Shown here piece after piece: positions 24,087 through 31,979 of a stretch of 44,387 bases of DNA (positions are counted from its first letter, which is position 1; each line of letters starts with the position of its first letter). A model generated the notes under the pieces. The model was not told the origin of the DNA, did no database searches, and saw nothing but the letters and a program-made list of their open reading frames with translations. The translations under genes were made by a program, and so were the position numbers. Location of the stretch: assembly GCF_022763345.1 (NCBI RefSeq), contig NZ_JALEGS010000094.1, forward strand, positions 1 to 44,387, read 5' to 3'. The DNA comes from Phaeodactylibacter sp. Its GTDB lineage: Bacteria > Bacteroidota > Bacteroidia > Chitinophagales > Saprospiraceae.

Positions 24087-27000
24087 TTAAAGCTTGAAGC
24101 TCAGGTTGACACCCATAGAACGGGTAGAAGGCACCTGTGCGTTTTCCAGTCCCTGATCATTACCAGCACCTGTGATGATCTGTGGATCGAGGTATGGCAG
24201 ATCAGCAGCCAAAATAGCCAAATTCCGACCGAAAATTGATATCGTCATATCCCGGAATGGTGATTTGCCAAACAAGCGGTTTGGAATGGTATACCCCAAC
24301 CGCACATCACGCAGTTTGAGGAAGCTCGCCTCATATACGTTTGGTGCAGCACGGGTCCAGTAAGTCTGGTAGTAAACCTGTGGGTCAACCGGGATATCGT
24401 TTGGCGTACCATCAGCCTTCACACCTGGGAGAATAAGGCCCTCTGCACGCACGTCATCTACACCGTTAAAGGAAACGGTCTCAGGGTGCATACCAGAGTA
24501 CTTCGCCCACTGCAAAGAGGTAGAATGGATGGCGCCACCTTTCTGGAAGTCAAACAAAACGCTGGCGAATATGCCTTTGTAGCGGAAGCCAGTCTGAAGA
24601 CCGCCGGTCCAGTCCGCAATTGCAGAACCTAAGAACTCCCGCCCGGAAGTAAACTGGTAAAAACCCTCTTCATCCACTAGGCGCTCTCCGTCTTCATTAT
24701 AAACATAATCCTGACCAAAAATAGCCATGTAAGGTAAGCCTTCTGCGATACGCAAATCAGCAGCCCATGTGTTACCACGTGCAATGCTTTCAATGCCTTC
24801 AGCGAGGTTAACGACTTCGTTGTACTGACGCAGCGCATTCAGGCGAATGTTCCACTGGAAGTTTTCTGTCTCTACAGGAATAACGTTCAACTGGAACTCC
24901 ACACCATAGTTGCGCATTTCTCCAGCATTGAGCACCTGTGCGGTATACCCGGTAGCTGCAGACACTGGCACGGTGAAGATCTGATCCTCTGTTGTACGGT
25001 CGTAGTAAGCAATATCTAATCCGACCCGGCCATTCAACAAGCGTAAATCAAGACCAAACTCGACCTCAGATGTCAGCTCAGGACGAAGCTCTGCATTATT
25101 CAGAACATTAGGCACTGAGTAGCGTGGATTCCCAAAATAGTTAGGTGTCTGTGGGAAGTACACGTTACGAAGGCTGTAAGGGTTCGCATCATTACCTACC
25201 TGTGCAAAACTAGCCCGTACCTTTGCAAAGGAGATCGGACCTATTGCACCACCAAAAATAGGGAGGTCAGAAATCACAGCACTAACAGAAGCTGATGGAT
25301 AGAAGTAGGAATTACTTCCATCGGGCAAAGAAGATGACCAGTCATTACGGGCTGTTACATCAAAGTAGAGCCAGTTGTCAAAGCCAACAGAGGCCAGGCC
25401 AAATACGCTGTTGATTCCCCACTGCTCCTCATAAGTCGAAATCAAGGGGGATCCAAGTGAATTCTCAATATTAAAGAACCCGTCAATGGCCAATCCTCCA
25501 GAAGTATTAGCGGAAGTACGGCGCTGTAGTTGACGCATACGGTTACCACCACCTACCACATTAAGAGAAATGCGGTCAAAATTCTTGGTGTAGGTCAACT
25601 TAGCTTCCATATTGGTTTCCTGGAAGCGGCGCTCTGTTTCACCATAGTAAGAGGTTTCCACCGACTGCACAGGAATACCTTCCCGAAGGCTGAACTGGTA
25701 GAAGTCTGTACCTACGCGTGCAGATGCAACAAGCCCCTCGGCGACATCTACGCTGATTTGACCATTACCAAAGAAGCGGTTACGCACGTCTTCCTGAAGG
25801 TAATTGTTACGAACCCAGTACGGGTTATCGAAGAAGTTAGGCGTTGGGTCGAAGAACAATAACTGCTGCCCGTCACGCTGTGGGCCACGTGGGTTCCAGG
25901 TCTGTTGGAAACCATCAGTTCGAACATCGTTCTGTAAACGATCCATGTCCAGCTGCGTCTGCCACCACTGAGTGAAGGCTTGCATTGGGTTGCCGTTATT
26001 ATATCCTGTTACGTTCCTGTTTTCTGCATCAGTGCGCACGTAGTTACCTGCAAGTTCAACACGCACCCGATCATGAATCTGATACCCGGAGTTGAAGTTT
26101 ACAGAGTTACGCTCGAGGCGACCATTTGGCATTGTGCCTTTTTGAGAAAGGTTAGTATAGCCCAGACGGAAATTACCCTGGTCATTTGCACCGCTCAATG
26201 CAATGTTGTTTTGCAGCGTTTGACCTGTTTCAAAGAAGTCTTCGTAACCTGCATTGGGAGCTACCCATGGGCGTACTTCTTTATAAAGAGGGCTTGCAGG
26301 GTCCCAGCTGTCCCAGTGGCGCACCAGTACGTTAGGATCATACTTTGGCCCCCAGGAACCATCTTTGGAGTAAGATGGATACAAGTATTCCTGACCATCC
26401 TGGATTACAGTATTGAAACCAGACGGCGTATTGGGATTGATTGCACCACCGCCGTATTCCTGTTGGTGAGGGATCAGGTTATTCACCTGGTCAAAAGTCA
26501 TACTGGAATTGACTTCAACGCCAATTCCTTTGCCTTTGCGGCCGGAGCCATCCTTGGTAGTGATCAGGATCACACCATTTGCACCACGCTGACCGTAGAG
26601 GGCAGATGCAGCAGCACCTTTCAAAACGGTCATACTTTCGATGCTCTCAGGGTCAATATCCTGAATGGTATTACCATAATCATAAGCGGTAGCTCCTCCG
26701 AAACCAACCATTTGATCATTGGAAGCAAAGTTTGAGTTGTCCAGTGGAATACCGTCCACTACAAACAGCGGCTGATTGTTACCCAGGAAAGAGTTGGAGC
26801 CCCGAATGGTAATACGGGAAGAACCTCCCAACGAAGAAGGTGCTCCCTGGATTTGAATACCTGCAACTTTACCGTTGAGGGAATTCACAACGTTGACTTC
26901 CTTGGTCTCTGCCAATTCGGCACCTTTTACTTCCTGTACGGAGTAACCAAGTGCTTTTTCCTCACGCTCAATACCAAGGGCTGCCACTACAACCTCCTGA

Positions 27001-27296
27001 AGATTCACACCTTCTGTCATAGTAATGTCCAATGCAGTTTGGCTACCCACTTCTATTTCCATTGTTTCGAAGCCGGTGTAGCTGACTACAAAAATAGCAT
27101 CATCACCTTTAACATTGATGGAGTAAACTCCGTCAATGTCAGTGATTGTACCCGTTGTCGTTCCTTTGACGAGAATACTGGCGCCCAGGAGCGGGTCGCC
27201 GTTTTGGTCACTGACGGTACCAGTGACAGTTCTCTGTGCGAGCATGGAACCAATGGCAAAGACCACCAGTCCCAGCACTAGTGAGAGTTTTTTCAT
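24087..27296 (-). CDS. SusC/RagA-family TonB-linked outer-membrane receptor
   Basis: A 1069-aa TonB-dependent transporter that imports oligomers bound by its SusD partner. Residues 1-20 are a signal peptide ending in AQ. A carboxypeptidase-regulatory-like domain follows at about 22-105 (VTGTVSDQNGDPLLGASILV), then the plug domain (about 115-235) with the conserved SMTVLKGAAASALYGQRGAN. The beta-barrel fills the rest and ends in the outer-membrane signature MGVNLSFKL. Nothing is missing. It heads the susCD operon and diverges from nothing; a hairpin with a T-run sits in its leader on the other strand. Confidence 0.95.
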   Translation of the reverse strand: MKKLSLVLGLVVFAIGSMLAQRTVTGTVSDQNGDPLLGASILVKGTTTGTITDIDGVYSINVKGDDAIFVVSYTGFETMEIEVGSQTALDITMTEGVNLQEVVVAALGIEREEKALGYSVQEVKGAELAETKEVNVVNSLNGKVAGIQIQGAPSSLGGSSRITIRGSNSFLGNNQPLFVVDGIPLDNSNFASNDQMVGFGGATAYDYGNTIQDIDPESIESMTVLKGAAASALYGQRGANGVILITTKDGSGRKGKGIGVEVNSSMTFDQVNNLIPHQQEYGGGAINPNTPSGFNTVIQDGQEYLYPSYSKDGSWGPKYDPNVLVRHWDSWDPASPLYKEVRPWVAPNAGYEDFFETGQTLQNNIALSGANDQGNFRLGYTNLSQKGTMPNGRLERNSVNFNSGYQIHDRVRVELAGNYVRTDAENRNVTGYNNGNPMQAFTQWWQTQLDMDRLQNDVRTDGFQQTWNPRGPQRDGQQLLFFDPTPNFFDNPYWVRNNYLQEDVRNRFFGNGQISVDVAEGLVASARVGTDFYQFSLREGIPVQSVETSYYGETERRFQETNMEAKLTYTKNFDRISLNVVGGGNRMRQLQRRTSANTSGGLAIDGFFNIENSLGSPLISTYEEQWGINSVFGLASVGFDNWLYFDVTARNDWSSSLPDGSNSYFYPSASVSAVISDLPIFGGAIGPISFAKVRASFAQVGNDANPYSLRNVYFPQTPNYFGNPRYSVPNVLNNAELRPELTSEVEFGLDLRLLNGRVGLDIAYYDRTTEDQIFTVPVSAATGYTAQVLNAGEMRNYGVEFQLNVIPVETENFQWNIRLNALRQYNEVVNLAEGIESIARGNTWAADLRIAEGLPYMAIFGQDYVYNEDGERLVDEEGFYQFTSGREFLGSAIADWTGGLQTGFRYKGIFASVLFDFQKGGAIHSTSLQWAKYSGMHPETVSFNGVDDVRAEGLILPGVKADGTPNDIPVDPQVYYQTYWTRAAPNVYEASFLKLRDVRLGYTIPNRLFGKSPFRDMTISIFGRNLAILAADLPYLDPQIITGAGNDQGLENAQVPSTRSMGVNLSFKL

Positions 27297-27328
27297 ACTA
27301 ATTACTTTTTGTTTTAAAACGTAGAGTT

Positions 27329-27352
27329 AAGCGCTAAAGTAGCGCTTTTTTT
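27329..27352 (+). terminator. Hairpin with T-run upstream of susC
   Basis: A 7-bp stem (27329-27335 with 27341-27347) with a 5-nt loop is followed on the plus strand by seven Ts, which looks like an intrinsic terminator in the plus direction. No plus-strand gene ends here, so it may stop antisense transcription coming through susC. On the minus strand it would be a hairpin in the susC leader, about 33 nt before the start. Confidence 0.4.
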
Positions 27353-27502
27353 AAACATAAAAAGTTTTAGAGTTAAGTTTTTGTTAACCCATTGTTAATT
27401 TAACGCCATGGTTTTCCAATGCGCTGCCTTGAAGGCTTCCAAAATTCCTGTTTTTACACTTTTTGGTAAGCCGACCGACCGAACGCCAAAAACAATCCCC
27501 CC

Positions 27503-28219
27503 CTACCCCAACTGCCGCAAATACAATTGAATAGTATTCGAAAGCCCAAAGTAAAGCGCATCTGCTATCAGGGCGTGCCCAATGGAAACTTCGAGCAGGC
27601 CTTCGATATTTTCCTGGTAAAACCGAAGGTTGTCGAGATTGAGGTCGTGCCCGGCGTTGATGCCCAGCCCGGCTTCCCGGGCCACCTTTGCAGCCTGAAC
27701 GTGAGGGGCAACGGCTTTCTGCCGGTCTGCTTCAAACTGTTTGGCATAATCTCCGGTATAGAATTCGATGCGGTCTGCACCTACCGCCTTCGCCCCTTCT
27801 ACGTACCGGGCAACCGGGTCGACAAAGATGGATACCCGGACGCCGGTTGCATGCAACTGCTGCGTGATGTCTGTCAAAAAAGCTTTGTGCTTAATGGTGT
27901 CCCACCCCTGATCGGAAGTTAGCACATCGGGGCTGTCCGGTACGAGTGTGGCCTGCGTAGGCTGATTCTTTTGCACCAGCTCCATAAATTTTTCCGTGGG
28001 GTTGCCTTCTATATTGAATTCGGTCGTATTTACTGCTTTTAGTTGGGGGATATCGCTGTAGCGGATGTGCCGCTCATCGGGGCGGGGGTGCACAGTGATG
28101 CCTTCTGCTCCGAACCGCTCACAGTCTTTTGCGACCTGCACCAGATCAGGGAGGTTGCCCAACCGGGCGTTTCGGATCAGCGCCACTTTATTGATATTTA
28201 CACTTAGACGAGTTGGCAT
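27503..28219 (-). CDS. pdxJ: Pyridoxine 5'-phosphate synthase
   Basis: A 238-aa TIM-barrel enzyme that joins 3-amino-2-oxopropyl phosphate and 1-deoxy-D-xylulose 5-phosphate to make pyridoxine 5'-phosphate, the ring-closing step of the DXP-dependent vitamin B6 pathway. Typical features are the start RLSVNINKVALIRNAR, the phosphate/substrate segment TVHPRPDERHI (41-52, His44, Arg46, His51), FNIEGNP (68-74) and GLGINAGHDLNLDNL near the C-terminus. The length is normal. Other pdx genes are not in the window. Confidence 0.96.
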   Translation of the reverse strand: MPTRLSVNINKVALIRNARLGNLPDLVQVAKDCERFGAEGITVHPRPDERHIRYSDIPQLKAVNTTEFNIEGNPTEKFMELVQKNQPTQATLVPDSPDVLTSDQGWDTIKHKAFLTDITQQLHATGVRVSIFVDPVARYVEGAKAVGADRIEFYTGDYAKQFEADRQKAVAPHVQAAKVAREAGLGINAGHDLNLDNLRFYQENIEGLLEVSIGHALIADALYFGLSNTIQLYLRQLG

Positions 28220-28225
28220 GCCATC

Positions 28226-28253
28226 TTTGATTTTTGGATTAGGAGTAAATTTG
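28226..28253 (+). promoter_or_regulatory. Candidate promoter of the CPBP-cdsA genes
   Basis: TTTG (28226-28229) is followed after 16 bp by TAAATTTG (28246-28253), an exact -7 consensus match at shorter than usual spacing. It overlaps the leader of the divergent pdxJ gene and would give a leader of about 120 nt. Confidence 0.3.
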
Positions 28254-28381
28254 TAGAACGTTTTTCGATTCGCTTGGTTGCCTGAGGGTAAAAGCTGCCG
28301 GGAAGTTCACCCTGCAGTTTCGGATACCTGCCCCTGGGTTATCACAATTTTCCTAACTTCGACCGGAATAGAGACCAACTT

Positions 28382-29293
28382 ATGGATACAGAAAATTTAC
28401 CGCCTCTTGGCGTATTGCTGCTCCTTATCCTTTTTATGATGGTGGGAGCTGGAATTGGCAGCGGGCTCGGATACCTGGCCGCACAACTGCAGGGACTGGA
28501 GCTCAACACCGTAATTACTGGTTTTAATGAACAAAGCCCGGTGGAAGAACGCAACCTCGTACGGGTGGTCAATCTCTTTTCTCAGCTTTTCGTGTTCACG
28601 GTTTCATCCGCGCTAACGGCTTATCTGGTTTACCGCCAACGGGCCTTAAATTATTTAAGGCTGGACCGGGGAGCTTCTGTAAATATACTTTCTGCCGCGG
28701 TGGCCTTTATTTTTGGCATCTTTATTTTCTCTCAGTTTCTGTACTGGCTCAATATGCAGCTGCCCTTGCCGGACTGGGCCAACAATATGGAGGGCGATGC
28801 AGCAGAAATGATCAAAGGTATATTGGTCATGAACTCTACGGGCGAATTCCTGCTCACGCTTTTCGTCGTAGCCGTTCTCCCGGCAATTGGAGAAGAGTTA
28901 TTGTTCAGAGGTATCATACAGCAGCAATTGGAGCGAATGGGGCAGAACCCCGTATTGGCCGTCTGGATGGCAGCCTTTATTTTCAGCGCTTTTCACCTTC
29001 AGTTTGCCGGTTTTTTCCCACGGTTATTTCTGGGAGCAGGGCTGGGCTATTTGTACCTTTGGTCCAGAAGCCTCTGGGTACCTATTCTGGCGCACTTCTT
29101 TATCAACGGCATGCAGATTGCAGGCCAGTACATCCAGAAAAATGCCTTGGCGGAATCAACTACTGAGGACGTCAACTGGTGGGCGACCGGCCTGTCCGTA
29201 TTACTAATTGCGGGATTGAGTTACTATCTTTACCAGCATTATTTAACAAAAGTAAAACCAACGGAGGCTGAAGAAACGCCCCTGCAGCCCTAA
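28382..29293 (+). CDS. CPBP (CAAX/Abi) family intramembrane metalloprotease
   Basis: A 303-aa multi-pass membrane protein. Motif 1 is EELLFRG at 171-177 (Glu171, Glu172, Arg176), motif 2 has His205 (FSAFHLQF), and motif 3 has His238 and Asn242 (HFFINGMQ). These are the metal-binding and catalytic residues of the family, all present. Hydrophobic helices lie at about 9-33, 65-84, 101-123, 154-171 and 195-225, with a last helix near 270-290. Family members process prenylated proteins or peptides, or give immunity to bacteriocins; the role here is unknown. It lies 15 bp before cdsA, so they are probably co-transcribed. Confidence 0.88.
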   Translation: MDTENLPPLGVLLLLILFMMVGAGIGSGLGYLAAQLQGLELNTVITGFNEQSPVEERNLVRVVNLFSQLFVFTVSSALTAYLVYRQRALNYLRLDRGASVNILSAAVAFIFGIFIFSQFLYWLNMQLPLPDWANNMEGDAAEMIKGILVMNSTGEFLLTLFVVAVLPAIGEELLFRGIIQQQLERMGQNPVLAVWMAAFIFSAFHLQFAGFFPRLFLGAGLGYLYLWSRSLWVPILAHFFINGMQIAGQYIQKNALAESTTEDVNWWATGLSVLLIAGLSYYLYQHYLTKVKPTEAEETPLQP

Positions 29294-29308
29294 CTGATAT
29301 ACCAAAAC

Positions 29309-30145
29309 ATGAATGGTCTGATCCAACGCGCCATTACCGGTATTATTTTCGTCCTCGTCGTAACAGGCTGCATCTATGGAGGCCCGGTGAGCTTCGTGGC
29401 CCTGTTCGCCATTATTACCGGAGGGGCGCTGTGGGAGTTCTTTGGGCTCGTGCTCACCAAGCAGCACCGCCGGGATATGATACGGCGCATGCTGGCACTG
29501 GGGCTTGGGCTCGTGCCTTTTTTTATGAGCACCATCGTGCAGCTGCAACTGGTACCGAACCGGGAAGCTTTTATCGCCATTTCCTCCCTTTTGTTTTTTC
29601 CATTCACCTTTTCGGTCTTCATCTATGAGCTGTATACCAAATCGGAGCGCCCTTTTGAAAATGTAGCCTTCGTAATGCTGGGTATGGTTTACATCGGCGT
29701 CCCCTTCGCGCTGCTGCTTTTTGTAGCTTTTGACGGAGGCCTGTATTATCCAAATTTGGTTTTTGCCCTCTTAGTAATGAACTGGGTGAATGACTCCGGC
29801 GCTTACTTTGTAGGCTCTAGGCTGGGAAAAACGCCCCTGTTCCCGCGCATTTCTCCCAAAAAGACCTGGGAGGGCTCAGCCGGAGGGATGGCGCTGACAT
29901 TGATCTTCGCGATTGTCTTGTGCTACACTTTCCAGGAGCTGGAACTGCGCGACTGGCTGGTACTGGCCGCCATCGTTGTGATTTTTGGCTCACTGGGCGA
30001 TTTGGTGGAGTCTATGCTCAAGCGAAGTGTACAGATAAAAGACTCTGGAGGGCTGCTGCCTGGTCATGGCGGGCTGCTGGATCGTTTTGATGCATTCATA
30101 TTCCTGTTACCCTTTGCAACAGCCTATCTCTTATGGATCCGATAG
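29309..30145 (+). CDS. cdsA: Phosphatidate cytidylyltransferase
   Basis: A 278-aa inner-membrane enzyme that makes CDP-diacylglycerol from phosphatidic acid and CTP, the branch-point step of phospholipid synthesis. The family signature is at about 235-261: KRSVQIKDSGGLLPGHGG followed by LLDRFD. The upstream SPKKTWEGSAGG segment (182-193) is also typical. There are about seven to eight hydrophobic helices. Psd, later in the same pathway, is the next gene, 76 bp on. Confidence 0.95.
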   Translation: MNGLIQRAITGIIFVLVVTGCIYGGPVSFVALFAIITGGALWEFFGLVLTKQHRRDMIRRMLALGLGLVPFFMSTIVQLQLVPNREAFIAISSLLFFPFTFSVFIYELYTKSERPFENVAFVMLGMVYIGVPFALLLFVAFDGGLYYPNLVFALLVMNWVNDSGAYFVGSRLGKTPLFPRISPKKTWEGSAGGMALTLIFAIVLCYTFQELELRDWLVLAAIVVIFGSLGDLVESMLKRSVQIKDSGGLLPGHGGLLDRFDAFIFLLPFATAYLLWIR

Positions 30146-30189
30146 AACATTATTCTGTCCCATGTGCTTAGGATATCAGATCTTCCATC

Positions 30190-30197
30190 TAAATTTG
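30190..30197 (+). promoter_or_regulatory. Possible -7 box upstream of psd
   Basis: TAAATTTG matches the -7 consensus exactly and lies 24 bp before the psd ATG. There is no good -33 element 19 bp upstream, so psd may have its own promoter or be read from cdsA. Confidence 0.3.
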
Positions 30198-30221
30198 GAG
30201 CAAAATTAACCAACATACCTC

Positions 30222-30872
30222 ATGGCAATCATACACCGCGAAGGGCATCGCATGCTCATCATTTTAGGCCTCGCCTTAGCTGTCCTTAATATCGTCACTT
30301 ACCTGGCCTGGCCTGGTTTTTTATGGCTGGCTACAGCCGCATCCCTTATCTTTTTTGCCTTGGTTCTACAGTTTTTTCGCAATCCGAAAAGAACGATCCC
30401 CAAGGCAGATGATACGCTGGTCTACGCTCCCGCTGACGGGCAGGTGGTGGTCATTGAGGAGGCTGAAGAGACCGAGTACTTCAACGCCAAACGCCTGCAG
30501 GTTTCCATCTTTATGTCGCCACTCAATGTACACGTCAATCGCAATCCCCTAGGTGGAGAAGTTCGGTATTTGAAACACCACCCGGGCAAGTATCTCGTCG
30601 CGTGGCACCCCAAGTCCTCCACTGAAAACGAGCGGACCACAGTAGTCATTAAGAATGGGCAAACGGAAGTCCTGCTACGGCAAATCGCCGGGGCGATGGC
30701 GAAGCGTATCCGCAATTACCTTAGCATGGGCGACCGCATTACGCAGGGCAGTGAAATGGGCTTCATCAAGTTTGGGTCAAGAGTAGACCTCTTCCTGCCG
30801 CTTGATGCGGAAGTGAAGGTCAATATCGGTGATAAAGTAAAGGGAAATAAAACGGTGATCGCTAAGGTTTAA
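30222..30872 (+). CDS. psd: Phosphatidylserine decarboxylase proenzyme (short form)
   Basis: A 216-aa proenzyme that converts phosphatidylserine to phosphatidylethanolamine. Family proteins cut themselves between Gly and Ser to make a pyruvoyl group. Here the site is FGSRVD, with Gly185-Ser186, so Ser186 should become the pyruvoyl residue on the short alpha chain. A hydrophobic N-terminal anchor spans about 12-48, followed by QFFRNPKR and YAPADGQVV, both typical of the short 'A' form. The stop codon shares TTAA with the stop of the converging WG-repeat gene. Confidence 0.95.
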   Translation: MAIIHREGHRMLIILGLALAVLNIVTYLAWPGFLWLATAASLIFFALVLQFFRNPKRTIPKADDTLVYAPADGQVVVIEEAEETEYFNAKRLQVSIFMSPLNVHVNRNPLGGEVRYLKHHPGKYLVAWHPKSSTENERTTVVIKNGQTEVLLRQIAGAMAKRIRNYLSMGDRITQGSEMGFIKFGSRVDLFLPLDAEVKVNIGDKVKGNKTVIAKV

Positions 30873-31888
30873 CGCTCTGTCCAGATGACTTCTCCCTGCT
30901 CGTTAAGGTATTGCCAGCGGTTTTGATAAACCACCTGTGCCAGTCCGGCCCGAAAAGGCAATGCAGCCTGATAGCGGGGTGGGATGCGCCAGACGCCATC
31001 TGTGCCGATGTAGCCCCAATGGCCTTTGTTCTTCACCTGCGCCAGCCCGTTAGAGAAAACCCCGGCATCCTGAAAGCCGGCCTTAATCACCAGATGGCCT
31101 GCCGTATCAATATATCCATACCGCCCGTGCAGTTCCACCGGTGCCCGGTCATCCCCAAAGTCACCGGCAAAAGTGTAACGGGTAGGAACCATTAGCGTGC
31201 CTTCTGTATTTATAAAGCCATACTTTTCGTCTTGTACGACCGTTGCCATTCCATTGAAAAACTCACCAGCCAGGCCACCCTCCGGCGCATCAAACTGCGG
31301 TTCCAAAAGCAGCTGCCCTGCCGTGTCTATCAGTCCCCACTGCTTCCCTTCCCATACGGCTGCAACCCCATCACGGAACGCCTCTGCTCTATCGTACTGA
31401 GGGGTGATCGCAAGGGTGCCAGACTTATCAATGTAGCCCCACTTTTCTCCAATTTGTACAGCAGCAAGCCCTTCACTGAAAGGGCCAGCAGCATCAAACT
31501 CTGGCTGAATGGCCCATTCTCCATCCGGGCCTATGAACCCAAAATAAATGCCCCTTGCGACTGCTGCCAGCCCTTCTGAAAAATCGCCGGCAGCATCAAA
31601 CCGAAGGGGAATTTCCAAATCGCCACGCCGGTTGATATAACCCCAGCGGCGCACCAATTGCACCCGGGCCAGCCCTTCTTCAAAAAAGCCAATGAATCGG
31701 AACCAATGCTTGAGCAGCAGGCGCCCCATCTCATCCATATGCACCAGCTTGTCGTTAAACCGGACACGGGCGAAGCCATTATAGAAATCCTCCACCTCCA
31801 GATATTGCGGCTCAATAACCACATCCCCGATACGGTCGATGAAACCATAACGGCCGCGATCACGAATGATATAAAGCGGGCTGTCCAT
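30869..31888 (-). CDS. WG-repeat protein
   Basis: A 339-aa protein made almost wholly of about eight to nine WG beta-repeats of roughly 36-40 residues. Examples are WGYINRRGDLEIP, FGFIGPDGEWAIQP, WGYIDKSGTLAITP and WGYIGTDGVWRIPP, joined by F.EGLAAV segments. I see no signal peptide or catalytic motif, so it is probably cytoplasmic. WG repeats are a structural module common in Bacteroidota, often with unknown function. It lies 91 bp after the GH13 gene on the same strand and converges on psd. Confidence 0.85.
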   Translation of the reverse strand: MDSPLYIIRDRGRYGFIDRIGDVVIEPQYLEVEDFYNGFARVRFNDKLVHMDEMGRLLLKHWFRFIGFFEEGLARVQLVRRWGYINRRGDLEIPLRFDAAGDFSEGLAAVARGIYFGFIGPDGEWAIQPEFDAAGPFSEGLAAVQIGEKWGYIDKSGTLAITPQYDRAEAFRDGVAAVWEGKQWGLIDTAGQLLLEPQFDAPEGGLAGEFFNGMATVVQDEKYGFINTEGTLMVPTRYTFAGDFGDDRAPVELHGRYGYIDTAGHLVIKAGFQDAGVFSNGLAQVKNKGHWGYIGTDGVWRIPPRYQAALPFRAGLAQVVYQNRWQYLNEQGEVIWTER

Positions 31889-31979
31889 AGGCAGATTTGG
31901 GCGAAATTTTGGGCGAATATACTCTATCCGATTGGCTTTGCCGCATTGGCCAACCTCAAATCTGCCTCGCAGGCATACA

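Noticed and set aside
25980..26735. 251-codon plus-strand frame
   Set aside because: Antisense to the SusC gene, with Cys/Ile-rich composition typical of shadow frames.
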